From: JALORV01 sp963775635
GTDB lineage: Bacteria > Pseudomonadota > Gammaproteobacteria > Burkholderiales > Burkholderiaceae_F
Assembly (NCBI GenBank): GCA_963775635.1
Contig: CAVZJO010000016.1
Location: 186,001-250,000, forward strand
Direction: 5' to 3'
DNA length: 64,000 bases
Made by a program: the position numbers and the translations under genes
Notes under the pieces: model-generated
Told to the model about the DNA's origin: nothing
Database searches by the model: none
Seen by the model: only the letters and a program-made list of their open reading frames with translations
Shown here: piece by piece, positions 1 through 7,627 of the stretch
How positions within the stretch are numbered: the first letter of the stretch is position 1
Layout: the number at the start of each line of letters is the position of its first letter

Positions 1-16
1 TGCGGCGTCTCCCTGG

Positions 17-1138
17 ATGTCTCCCGAACTCGAGGTCTATCGCGACACCTTGCGCCGTTTTGTCGAAACCGAGATCGTTCCGCACCAGGAGCGCTTCGCC
101 AAGCAGCAGCACGTCGACCGCGCGCTGTGGACGAAAGCCGGCGAGCTCGGGGTGTTGTGCGCGGACATCCCCGAGGAATACGGCGGCGCGGGTGGCAGCT
201 TCGCGCACATGGCGGCACTGTTCGAGGAACTCGGCGCCGCCGGCGACACGTCGTTCGGCGTGCACGTTCACATCATCGTCGCGCATTACCTGCTGAATCA
301 CGGCACCGAGGAGCAGAAGCGCAAGTACCTGCCACAACTGGCGAACGGCGCGATGATCGGTGCGATCGCGATGTCCGAGCCCGCTGCGGGTTCGGACCTG
401 CAGGGCGTGCGCACGCGCGCCGTGCGCGACGGTGACGGCTATCGGATCGACGGCTCGAAGACTTTCATCTCGAACGGGTACCTGGCAGACCTGATCGTGG
501 TCGTCGCGAAGACGGATCCGGCCGCGGGTTCGCGCGGGCTGTCGCTGATGCTGGTCGAGACGCGCAAGGTGCAGGGATTCCGGGTCGGACGCATCCTCGA
601 CAAGATCGGCCAGAAGGGCCAGGACACCTGTGAGCTCTTCTTCGACAACGTGCGTGTCCCGGCCGACGCGCTGCTCGGCGGCATCGAGGGCAAGGGTTTC
701 GCGCAGCTGATGGGCGAGCTGCCCTATGAGCGCACGCTGGTGGGCATCGGTGCCGTCGCGGCGATCGAGCGGGCGGTGCGGCTGACGACCGATTACGCGC
801 GCGAGCGCTCGGCTTTTGGCCAGAAGCTGATCGAGATGCAGAACATCCGCTTCAAGCTGGCGGAGGTGAAGACACTGGCGGTGGTCGCTCGCACCTTCAT
901 CGATCGCTGCATCCAGCAGGTGATCGACGGCACGCTCGATACCGCGACCGCGTCGATGGCCAAGTGGTACCTGACCGACCTGCAGTGCAAGGTCGTCGAC
1001 GAATGCGTTCAGATCTTCGGCGGCTACGGCTATATGCTCGAATATCCGATCGCGCGCATGTACGTCGATGCGCGGGTGCAGCCGATCTACGGCGGCACCA
1101 ACGAGATCATGAAAGAGATCATCGCTCGCTCACTGTAG
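17..1138 (+). CDS. Acyl-CoA dehydrogenase
   Basis: This 373-residue FAD enzyme should oxidise an acyl-CoA to the trans-2-enoyl-CoA in the cytoplasm and pass electrons to ETF. The length is normal for the family. The middle domain carries MSEPAAGSDLQ and the C-terminus carries the FAD-binding QIFGGYGY and IYGGTNEIMKEI signatures. The position used as base by medium-chain enzymes is Gly (YGGT), whereas LPYERTLVG carries a Glu like the isovaleryl/long-chain subgroup, so I infer that Glu is the base. The substrate is unknown. It is followed 15 bases later by a thiolase-like gene and is probably cotranscribed with it. The start may lie just left of the window edge. Confidence 0.93.
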   Translation: MSPELEVYRDTLRRFVETEIVPHQERFAKQQHVDRALWTKAGELGVLCADIPEEYGGAGGSFAHMAALFEELGAAGDTSFGVHVHIIVAHYLLNHGTEEQKRKYLPQLANGAMIGAIAMSEPAAGSDLQGVRTRAVRDGDGYRIDGSKTFISNGYLADLIVVVAKTDPAAGSRGLSLMLVETRKVQGFRVGRILDKIGQKGQDTCELFFDNVRVPADALLGGIEGKGFAQLMGELPYERTLVGIGAVAAIERAVRLTTDYARERSAFGQKLIEMQNIRFKLAEVKTLAVVARTFIDRCIQQVIDGTLDTATASMAKWYLTDLQCKVVDECVQIFGGYGYMLEYPIARMYVDARVQPIYGGTNEIMKEIIARSL

Positions 1139-1153
1139 CGACCGGAGGCGGCA

Positions 1154-2335
1154 ATGGTTGGGAAAGTGGTGGTGGCAGGCGTCGGAATGATCCCGTTTCG
1201 CAAGCCGGGCGATCACCCGCCGTATTACGAGATGGGTGCGGAAGCGACCCGGCTCGCGCTGGCCGATGCGGGTGTCGGCTACGAGCGGGTGCAGCAGGCG
1301 TACGTCGGCTATGTCTACGGCGATTCGACCTGCGGACAGCGCGCGCTGTATGAGGTCGGGCTGACCGGCGTGCCGATCGTCAACGTCAACAACAACTGTT
1401 CGACCGGTTCGACGGCGCTTTTCCTCGCCCGCCAGGCGATCGACGCCGGCGCCGACTGCGTGCTGGCGCTCGGTTTCGAGCAGATGAAGCCCGGCGCCCT
1501 CGGCGCAGTCTTCACCGATCGGCCGACACCGTTCGACCGCTTCGACGCTGTCACCGAGCAAATGGTCGGCGAGTCGCAGATCCCGCTGGCACTGCGTTAC
1601 TTCGGCGGCGCCGGTCGCGAGCACATGCAGCGCTACGGCACGCCGCTGGAAACGTTCGCGCACATTCGGGCGAAGGCGAGCCGCCACGCGGAGAAGAATC
1701 CGTTCGCACTGTTCCGCAAGGTGGTGACCGCCGAGCAGGTGCTGGCCGACGTGCAGGTTTGGCCGGGCGTGATGACGCGACTGATGGCGTGCCCGCCGAC
1801 CTGCGGCGCGGCGGCCGCGCTGCTGGTGTCGGAAGACTACGCGCGCCGCAACGGCCTCGACACGGCGGTGCGCATCTTCGCGCAGTCGATGACGACCGAT
1901 ACCGCGAGCAGCTTCGACGGGCGCTCGATGATGAGCCTGGTCGGCGCCGACATGGCGAAAGCGGCCGCCGACGCGGTCTACGAACAGGCCGGCATCGGAC
2001 CCGACGACATCGACGTTTGCGAACTGCACGACTGCTTCGCGCAGAACGAGCTGATCAGCTACGAGGCTCTCGGCTTTTGCGCACCGGGCGAGGCGGCGAA
2101 GTTCGTCGCCGATGGTGGCAACACCTACGGCGGCGCAGTCGTCACCAATCCGTCCGGCGGCCTGCTGTCGAAAGGACACCCGTTGGGCGCCACCGGGCTC
2201 GCGCAGTGTTACGAGCTGACACAGCAGCTGCGCGGCCGCAGCGAGGCGCGGCAAGTCGAGGGCGCGCGCCTCGGCCTGCAGCACAACCTCGGCCTCGGCG
2301 GCGCCTGCGTGGTGACGCTGTACGGCCGAGGTTGA
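1154..2335 (+). CDS. SCP-x-type thiolase / lipid-transfer protein
   Basis: This 393-residue thiolase-superfamily protein is of the SCP-x/lipid-transfer branch. The nucleophile-region Cys lies in VNNNCSTGST (about residue 80), there is a CELHDCFAQNEL block and GHPLGATGLAQ near the C-terminus. Such enzymes cleave 3-ketoacyl-CoAs, often with branched or sterol side chains, although several members lack thiolase activity. GGAGG sits about 7 bases before the ATG, which supports this start. Pairing with the acyl-CoA dehydrogenase 15 bases upstream suggests one beta-oxidation-like step set. No DUF35/OB-fold partner is adjacent. Confidence 0.9.
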   Translation: MVGKVVVAGVGMIPFRKPGDHPPYYEMGAEATRLALADAGVGYERVQQAYVGYVYGDSTCGQRALYEVGLTGVPIVNVNNNCSTGSTALFLARQAIDAGADCVLALGFEQMKPGALGAVFTDRPTPFDRFDAVTEQMVGESQIPLALRYFGGAGREHMQRYGTPLETFAHIRAKASRHAEKNPFALFRKVVTAEQVLADVQVWPGVMTRLMACPPTCGAAAALLVSEDYARRNGLDTAVRIFAQSMTTDTASSFDGRSMMSLVGADMAKAAADAVYEQAGIGPDDIDVCELHDCFAQNELISYEALGFCAPGEAAKFVADGGNTYGGAVVTNPSGGLLSKGHPLGATGLAQCYELTQQLRGRSEARQVEGARLGLQHNLGLGGACVVTLYGRG

Positions 2336-2346
2336 ATCCGCCGCAC

Positions 2347-3099
2347 TCAGCAACCGGCCAGCGGCAGATCCAGTGCCTGCAGTACGCGTCCGCCCGTCGT
2401 CCATTCCTGCACGAAGGCGACAATCGATAAGCGGGTAAGGTCCGCCGCGGCTGGCAGTGGCCACTGAACCGGTGCGGCCGTCAAGCCGAGCGGCCCGCTC
2501 CAGGCGCGTACGACACGGTGGTTGATCAGCGTTTCGCCGCGATTCTCGCCGGCATTCACGGCCGTCTTCAGTCCGCTTTCGACCAGCGCGAGCACCAGTT
2601 TCGGGTCACGCGTGCTGCGGAATGCGACGGCCGTCGATTCGACCGTCACTGCTGAGTTCGAGACACGTGCTGCGACGGTTAAACGCGCTTCGGCGGGTGC
2701 TTCGACGATGGCGCGGATGCGGGCGTCAAAGTGCCCCGCGGTTGACCAGCCGGGCATCTCGCGCGCCTGCACGAAGACTCCGGGGGTGTAGACCGTGCGG
2801 CTGCCGCCCGCCTGCGCCAGTTCGCGCTGACGTGCAGTGAACTCGGCGCGTGCGTACGGATCTTTCCAGCCGATGTAATCCCAGTAGCTGACATGCAGCG
2901 ACAGCGGAACGACCTGGCTTCTGGGATAGCGAGATTCGAGTTGGCCTAGCCAGCGGTCGGCGGGCGGGCAGCTCGAGCAGCCTTGCGAGGTGTAGAGCTC
3001 GACCAGCGCGGTCTGGTGTGGCGCGCTGACAGCGCTGCACGAGCCGGGAGCAGCGGCGCTAGCCACCGTGGCCGTCGCAAGCATCAATGCGCCGAGCAT
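2347..3099 (-). CDS. DUF1223 thioredoxin-like exported protein
   Basis: About 250 residues of the DUF1223 family, a thioredoxin-like fold of unknown substrate. The N-terminus is a signal peptide ending near AAPGSC, and the mature part opens with VELYTSQGCSSCPPAD, a CxxC redox-type site. A GTG start 30 bases further upstream is possible, but GAAGGAGG lies just before the ATG at 3099, which I prefer. It follows the EF-hand gene on the same strand by 126 bases and may be transcribed with it. A periplasmic thiol or metal-related role is an inference from the motif and neighbours. Confidence 0.85.
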   Translation of the reverse strand: MLGALMLATATVASAAAPGSCSAVSAPHQTALVELYTSQGCSSCPPADRWLGQLESRYPRSQVVPLSLHVSYWDYIGWKDPYARAEFTARQRELAQAGGSRTVYTPGVFVQAREMPGWSTAGHFDARIRAIVEAPAEARLTVAARVSNSAVTVESTAVAFRSTRDPKLVLALVESGLKTAVNAGENRGETLINHRVVRAWSGPLGLTAAPVQWPLPAAADLTRLSIVAFVQEWTTGGRVLQALDLPLAGC

Positions 3100-3225
3100 C
3101 AGGAGCCTCCTTCGGTGAAAAATTGCCACGTGGGCATCCGCGGTATGCGATCGGCCGGCATTCCCGAACGTGGCAGCTGACCGCAGCCACGCCCGGAAAT
3201 GACCGACCGATCGCGCCTGAGCGAG

Positions 3226-3523
3226 TTACGCGCCCGAATGAATGTCGTTGATCAGCGACTTGAAGCCGTCCTTGGTCATCGCATCGCCTTTCATCATCTT
3301 GTCGGCGTCCTTCGCACTCTTCATTTTGGCCATCTTCATGTCGTAGGCCTTGCCCATGGCGTCCAAGAACTCCTGCTTGGTGATCATGCTGTTCTTGTCC
3401 TTGTCGGCCATCTCCCAAGATCATGTTGAACGTGACGTCGCCCATGTCGGCGCGGGCCGGGAGACTGGCGGTGGCCGCCATCAGGCCCAGCGCAAGGACG
3501 GAAACTGCCATTCGTCGCATCAT
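3226..3523 (-). CDS. Exported EF-hand protein (frameshifted in this assembly)
   Basis: Reconstructed from two frames. The first gives a signal peptide (MMRRMAVSVLALGLMAATAS, cut near ARA) and runs to about 3415. The second gives a canonical EF-hand loop DKDKNSMITKQEF, with Asp, Asp, Asn and Glu ligands, and ends INDIHSGA. One base change near 3411-3416 joins them. GAAGGAG precedes the ATG at 3523, which decides the start against a TTG further up. The product is a short periplasmic Ca/metal-binding protein of about 98 residues. A TGTAACA-N16-CGAA motif about 95 bases upstream matches those of the bufferin operon, so co-regulation by the ECF sigma factor is likely. Confidence 0.75.
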
Positions 3524-3615
3524 TTCGTGCTCCTTCAAGTAAGTTCATTTCCCTGACCGGGCGAGTCCCGGCGGGGCTTCGGCCGATGCATGCAGTGCAT
3601 CGACACGTGGCCTTA

Positions 3616-3642
3616 TTCGCGCGAGCTGGCCGGCGTGTTACA
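3616..3642 (-). promoter_or_regulatory. ECF-type promoter for the EF-hand gene
   Basis: Reading the minus strand, TGTAACA (3642-3636), exactly 16 bases, then CGAA (3619-3616). This is the same arrangement as upstream of bufA and of the sigma factor gene. It points at the EF-hand gene start at 3523 with a leader of roughly 85 bases. Confidence 0.7.
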
Positions 3643-3672
3643 CGCGTAGCACAACAACATTTTTTCAGCGCG

Positions 3673-3699
3673 TGTAACCGCGCGGCAGTCCAACGCGAA
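3673..3699 (+). promoter_or_regulatory. Orphan ECF-type promoter facing the DoxX 3' end
   Basis: TGTAACC (3673-3679), 16 bases, then CGAA (3696-3699) on the plus strand. It is the mirror partner of the motif at 3642-3616. The nearest sense gene is absent: transcription would run antisense into the end of the DoxX gene. It could make an antisense or small RNA, or be a silent half of a symmetric element. Confidence 0.5.
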
Positions 3700-3772
3700 G
3701 CGGCGTATCGAAGGCGTCTCGCTTGGCTGCGTTCATTCGAGGTCGTGCTCGAGGAAGAGAACTCGGCACCGA

Positions 3773-4247
3773 TCAACTGAGCCCGAGCCGCGCATCGAGC
3801 GACCAGCGTCCTGCCCCGCGCCCGACGAGATACAGCAGCGCAGTCGCCCATACGAGGTGCGTCGGCCACGCAGCCGGATAGACGAATATCTGGATGACTG
3901 CAGTCATCCCCAGCAAGCGCGAGCGCCGAGGCGCGCGTGGCGAGTCCCAGCACCAGCAGGATCGGGAACAGGTGCTCGGAATACGCCGCCAGGTGCGCAG
4001 CGATTCCCGGCGGCAACAGCGGTACCTTGTATTCATCGACGAACAGCGCCACGGCGTTGTCGCTGACGGTGAGCCAGCCCTCGACCTTGGTGCGACCCGA
4101 CAGCCAGAACACGCCAGCGATGCCGAAGCGCGCGGCAAGCGCCAGCAGGTCATGGCCGATCCAGCCCGCGAGACGTGTGGCGACGCGGTTGTACAGCGCA
4201 CGCGGTCCGGTCGTCGCGACCGCCGCAGTGGGCGTGGAGTGCATCAT
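3773..4247 (-). CDS. DoxX-family membrane protein of the bufferin operon (frameshifted)
   Basis: A DoxX-type protein of about 158 residues with four predicted membrane segments. The first part (MMHSTPTAAV to the segment after HLFPILLVLGL) and the last part (TAVIQIFVYPAAWPTHLVWA, then RLGLS) lie in different frames, joined by one base change near 3905. The ATG at 4247 overlaps the stop of the DUF2063 gene, so the two are translationally coupled. DoxX proteins are regular partners in bufferin loci, where their role is unsettled. Identification rests on the membrane pattern and locus order. Confidence 0.8.
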
Positions 4248-4249
4248 CG

Positions 4250-5029
4250 TCAGGCATCCTCGAAGTCTGTGGCCTGCACGGCGGCGAACGCGCCGGCCTG
4301 CAGGAACTGATTGATCAGTGCCGCCAGATCTGACGCCGGCCGCGCTTCGAGCGCGGCGGCCGCAGCACCTTCGATGCTCAGGCCATCGGCGCAGGCCGAA
4401 AGAAACGCAGCACCTTCGCGTGACAGGGTCTGATCGTTCACTGCGCCGTGCGGGCGTGTCAGCAGGACACCTTCGCCGCGCCAGTCGATCTCCGCGCCGG
4501 AATCTGAGTTGCAGTCTCGATTGCGGCGCCACAGTGTGTAGATGGGGTACTCGTCGCACCAGACCCAGCGCGCGGCCGCATGGGGTCGCAGCGTGAGCCG
4601 GCTCATGTCCGCGGGCGCAAGTCGTGCGAGATGCGCCGGTTCGATCGCAACGTCATCGGCGGCGACATGGGCCTCGCTCCAGAGTCGATCGACGCGGGCA
4701 ACGTCGGCGAGGTAGGGCAGCTCGCCCGCGGGCTCGAACGCGGCAAGAAACTCCGGGAACGTCTGGCCGTAAGTCAGCAGCGTCGGCGCGGTCGGCAGTT
4801 CGCGGCGCGCATAGACCGCGGCAGCGGCGCGGAACCACTCCTCGCCGACCAGACGGGTGACAGCCGGAAAGTTCGCCTGCAACGCATCGATGCAACCCTT
4901 GAGCACCGTGTTGCGATAGATCGCGAAGCCAGGTTGCGTCACGAGGTACGCGAGCGCGGGTTCTGCGGAACGCGGATCGTCGACGAGCAGCGCCTGCGCG
5001 AAGGCGTCCTGATAGTCGGCGAGCCGCAT
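4250..5029 (-). CDS. bufC: BufC-like DUF2063 partner of MNIO
   Basis: A 259-residue DUF2063 protein. The N-terminal domain has LADYQDAFAQAL, GFAIYRNTV and the NFPAVTRLVGEEWF block typical of the family, with PYLADVARVDRLWSEA further on. In known bufferin systems this protein partners the MNIO enzyme and presents the peptide substrate. An upstream extension to 5179 is open, but the ATG at 5029 shares a base with the stop of the MNIO gene (TGATG), a classic coupled start. The ORF appears intact. Confidence 0.9.
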   Translation of the reverse strand: MRLADYQDAFAQALLVDDPRSAEPALAYLVTQPGFAIYRNTVLKGCIDALQANFPAVTRLVGEEWFRAAAAVYARRELPTAPTLLTYGQTFPEFLAAFEPAGELPYLADVARVDRLWSEAHVAADDVAIEPAHLARLAPADMSRLTLRPHAAARWVWCDEYPIYTLWRRNRDCNSDSGAEIDWRGEGVLLTRPHGAVNDQTLSREGAAFLSACADGLSIEGAAAAALEARPASDLAALINQFLQAGAFAAVQATDFEDA

Positions 5030-5865
5030 CACGCCGCCTCGGCGAGGGTGTCTGCCATCAATGCGTGCGCGTGGTCGCGCTCGGCCAGCAGTTCCGCGAA
5101 AGCCGGCACGTGCTCGTCGCGCTCGATCAAAGTCGGTCGCGGGCCGATGCGACGGATCAACCGCGCGTAGAGCGACCACACCTCCGGGGCGATCGGCGCG
5201 TCGTGGCTGTCGATCAGCAGCTGGGGGCCTAACGACGGATCGGCGCTGTGCCCAGCCAGGTGCACTTCGGTGATCAGGTCGGCCGGTACCGCATCGATCA
5301 CGGTCTCGGCCCGATAGCCGAGGTTGTTGGCGCTGACGTGGACGTTGTTGACGTCGAGCAGCAGCGTGCAGCCGCTGCGGCGCGTAATTTCAATCAGGAA
5401 ATCGAGTTCGTCGAACTCGTGCTCGTCGAACGCGAGGTAATGTGACGGGTTCTCCAGCGCGATCGGCCGGCGCAAGCGGTCCTGGACGATCGCAATGTTG
5501 CCGACGACGCGATGCAGTGCCTCCATCGTGCGCGGCACCGGCAGCAGGTCAGGTCGGTAGACGCCGCCCCACGTGCTCCATGCCAGATGCTCGGACACCC
5601 GCACCGGCTCGAATCGATCGACCAATGCCGCCAGTCGTTCGAGTTGCGCAGCATCGGGTGCGCCATCGGCAGCCAGCGACATTGCGACGCCGTGCAGCGA
5701 GAGCGGGTGCCGTTCGCGAATAGCGTCGAGCCATGCCAGCCGCGGCCCGCCCGCAACCATGTAGTTTTCCGGGTGGACTTCGAACCACAATCCGTCGGCG
5801 CAACAGGCGAGCGCGTCGTCGAAGTGCTGCGGCTTCAGTCCGATCCCGGCGGTGAGGAAAGTCAT
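5029..5865 (-). CDS. bufB: MNIO (DUF692) multinuclear iron oxidase, BufB-like
   Basis: A 278-residue DUF692 TIM-barrel enzyme. Visible family blocks are GIGLKPQHF at the N-terminus, WFEVHPENYM, LSLHGVAMSL, SEHLAW, IALENPSHY, LLLDVNNVHVSANN, EVHLAGH and LIERDEHVP. The His, Glu, Asp and Asn residues in these blocks are the expected iron ligands. MNIOs modify Cys residues of ribosomally made peptides, and in bufferins the product binds copper. I chose the ATG at 5865, directly before the conserved start, rather than the open frame to 5910. Operon order is BufA, this enzyme, DUF2063, DoxX. Confidence 0.93.
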   Translation of the reverse strand: MTFLTAGIGLKPQHFDDALACCADGLWFEVHPENYMVAGGPRLAWLDAIRERHPLSLHGVAMSLAADGAPDAAQLERLAALVDRFEPVRVSEHLAWSTWGGVYRPDLLPVPRTMEALHRVVGNIAIVQDRLRRPIALENPSHYLAFDEHEFDELDFLIEITRRSGCTLLLDVNNVHVSANNLGYRAETVIDAVPADLITEVHLAGHSADPSLGPQLLIDSHDAPIAPEVWSLYARLIRRIGPRPTLIERDEHVPAFAELLAERDHAHALMADTLAEAA

Positions 5866-5957
5866 TTCGGTCCGGTCAGGGCTGCCGCGACCCGGTGCAC
5901 AGTTCTGCACCCGTTCCAGGAATCGCGTGACCCGTTTGCCGGGTCGCGGCAGACGGT

Positions 5958-6240
5958 TCAGCTCTTGACTTCAGTCAGCGAGCCCTTGCCCTTCGGCGTC
6001 GTCATCGTCGTGCAGGTCCCTTTCGCGACGTACTTCCACGCGTTGCCCTGGTAATCGACCTTTGAGGTGCCGGCGCAGGTCGTGCCTGGTCCGGCGGCGC
6101 AGTCGTTCTGGCCGGCCTTGGCGATGCCGTAACACCTTTCCTTCTCGCCCTTGATCGAGGCGCCCTTGTCCTGGGCCAGGGCAGCGCCGGAAGTGATCGC
6201 AGCGAAGGCCAGCAGCGGTGATGGCAAGAGTCTGTTTCAT
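5958..6240 (-). CDS. bufA: BufA-like DUF2282 bufferin precursor (frameshifted near start)
   Basis: A small exported Cys peptide of about 93 residues and the likely substrate of the neighbouring MNIO. The ATG at 6240 has GGAGAT before it and begins MKQTLAIT. After one base change near 6220 the frame continues LLAFAAITSGAALAQDKGA, completing the signal peptide. The mature part has four Cys in DUF2282 spacing: ERCYGIAKAGQNDCAAG, TTCAGTS and KGTCTTM. Family knowledge says such Cys are converted to oxazolone/thiooxazole-type groups for metal sequestration. The alternative start in the second frame is a TTG with no ribosome site, so the frameshift reading is better. Confidence 0.85.
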
Positions 6241-6299
6241 GCGGGGATCTCCTGAATGTGGGATGGGCCGAGCGATCGTCGCGACGGCCTGACAAGGTA

Positions 6300-6326
6300 T
6301 TCGTATGAGATCCCCGGCGCGTTACA
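6300..6326 (-). promoter_or_regulatory. ECF-type promoter of the bufferin operon
   Basis: On the minus strand, TGTAACG (6326-6320), 16 bases, CGAA (6303-6300), about 55 bases before the bufA start codon. It is paired with the sigma-gene promoter 30 bases away. Confidence 0.75.
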
Positions 6327-6356
6327 GTGCGCGACGGAAAATTTCCTGCGCCGGCC

Positions 6357-6383
6357 TGTAACCGCGTCAGGGTATTTGCCGAA
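6357..6383 (+). promoter_or_regulatory. ECF-type autoregulatory promoter of the sigma factor gene
   Basis: TGTAACC (6357-6363), 16 bases, CGAA (6380-6383). The ATG chosen for the sigma gene begins only four bases after CGAA, so a transcript from here would be leaderless or nearly so. Confidence 0.72.
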
Positions 6384-6386
6384 CTA

Positions 6387-6974
6387 ATGAACGGGACCCG
6401 GCCATCTGATCCGGCGCATCTGGCGCGCGCGGACCGCGAGAAGCGCCTGCACGGCCTGATCGTGGCGGCACAGCGCGGCGACGAATCGGCGTACGCCGGA
6501 TTCCTGCGTGAGACAGCGGCGTTGCTGCGTCCATTTTTCCGCCGGCGTCTCGCGCAACTTCCGGACGACATCGAGGATCTGGTGCAGGAAACGTTGCTCG
6601 CCGTGCACAACAAGCGCCATACCTACGATCCGTCCCAGCCAGTGACGACCTGGATGGTTGCGATCGCCCGCTACAAGCTGGTCGATTTGCTGCGCGCCCG
6701 CGCGGGGCGTGAAGCGCTGCACGATCCGCTCGAAGACGACCTCGACGAACTCGCTTCCGCGGCGGAGCCGGCCGCGTGTGAAGCGAGGCGCGATCTGCGC
6801 GTGCTGCTGGCGCGGCTGCCGGACAAGCAGCGGCTGCCGATTGAGTGCGTGAAAATCGAGGGACTGTCGGTCGAGGAAACCGCACGACGCACCGGATTGT
6901 CGGAATCAGCCGTCAAGGTCGGCGTGCATCGCGGACTTAAAGTTCTCGCGGCCCGCGTGCGTGAGCAGCGATGA
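6387..6974 (+). CDS. ECF RNA polymerase sigma factor
   Basis: About 195 residues with sigma-70 region 2 (DDIEDLVQETLLAVHNKRHTY, then VTTWMVAIARYKLVD LLRAR) and region 4 (LPDKQRLPIECVKIEGLSVEETARRTGLSESAVKVGVHRGL read in blocks). The ATG at 6387 gives the usual N-terminus; a longer frame to 6327 would overlap the promoter. The stop overlaps the start of the NrsF-type anti-sigma gene (ATGA), so the pair is coupled. It probably recognises TGTAAC-N16-CGAA at its own gene, bufA and the EF-hand gene, forming a metal-responsive regulon as in Caulobacter SigF. Confidence 0.92.
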   Translation: MNGTRPSDPAHLARADREKRLHGLIVAAQRGDESAYAGFLRETAALLRPFFRRRLAQLPDDIEDLVQETLLAVHNKRHTYDPSQPVTTWMVAIARYKLVDLLRARAGREALHDPLEDDLDELASAAEPAACEARRDLRVLLARLPDKQRLPIECVKIEGLSVEETARRTGLSESAVKVGVHRGLKVLAARVREQR

Positions 6975-7612
6975 AGACCGACGAGCTGATCACGGCGCTC
7001 GCATCGCAGGCGGAAGCGGTCGATCCGCGTGCTCCGAGCCGATGGCTGGCAGCGGCGTCGATCATCGGTGTCTGTGTCGCGGTGCCAATCGCCGCTTGGC
7101 GATTCGGCATCAATCCGGAGCTGGCGTCCAATGCCCGCCTGCCGATGTTCTGGTGGCGGGCGGCTTTCGCGGCGCTGCTCGCAATCGGCGCAGCACTGCT
7201 GGTCGATCGCCTGGCGCGGCCCGGGGCGGAACTTCGTCACGTATGGCGCGTGGCCGTGCTTCCGCTGCTGGGTATCTGGATCGTTGGCGCGTGGGTGCTG
7301 GCCGGCGCGCCACCGGCCGATCGGGCTGCGCTCGTGCTGGGGTCGACCTGGCGGCAGTGTCCGTGGAATATCGCACTGCTCTCGCTACCCGCGTTCGTGC
7401 TGCTGCTGGCGCTGCTGCGCTCGCTCGCTCCGACCCGGCTGCGATCCGCTGGCGCAGCGGCAGGAACGCTCGCCGGTGCGCTCGGCATGCTTGCTTATGG
7501 CATTCACTGCCCCGAACTGGCGGCGCCCTTCATTGCGATCTGGTATGTGCTGGGCGTTGCGATCCCTGCCGCAATCGGCTTCGCGATCGGTCCGCTCGTG
7601 TTGCGCTGGTAA
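6971..7612 (+). CDS. nrsF: NrsF-type (DUF1109) membrane anti-sigma factor
   Basis: A 213-residue integral membrane protein with six predicted transmembrane segments, beginning MKTDELITALASQAEAVDP. Short cytosolic N-termini of this kind bind the sigma factor in the DUF1109/NrsF family. Its ATG overlaps the stop of the sigma gene. The inner-membrane location and direct coupling support a role in holding the sigma factor inactive until a metal or redox signal arrives. The stop is 15 bases from the convergent DUF2950 stop. Confidence 0.88.
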   Translation: MKTDELITALASQAEAVDPRAPSRWLAAASIIGVCVAVPIAAWRFGINPELASNARLPMFWWRAAFAALLAIGAALLVDRLARPGAELRHVWRVAVLPLLGIWIVGAWVLAGAPPADRAALVLGSTWRQCPWNIALLSLPAFVLLLALLRSLAPTRLRSAGAAAGTLAGALGMLAYGIHCPELAAPFIAIWYVLGVAIPAAIGFAIGPLVLRW

Positions 7613-7627
7613 GGCGAGGCTCGCCGG

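Noticed and set aside
1130..2464. 444-codon minus-strand ORF antisense to the thiolase gene
   Set aside because: Arg/His/Ala-rich composition without any domain, no ribosome site, and a clear thiolase on the other strand. It is a GC-driven shadow.
3586..3780. 64-codon plus-strand ORF under the orphan promoter
   Set aside because: Its start lies upstream of the motif, it has no ribosome site and the sequence is composition-driven and antisense to DoxX.
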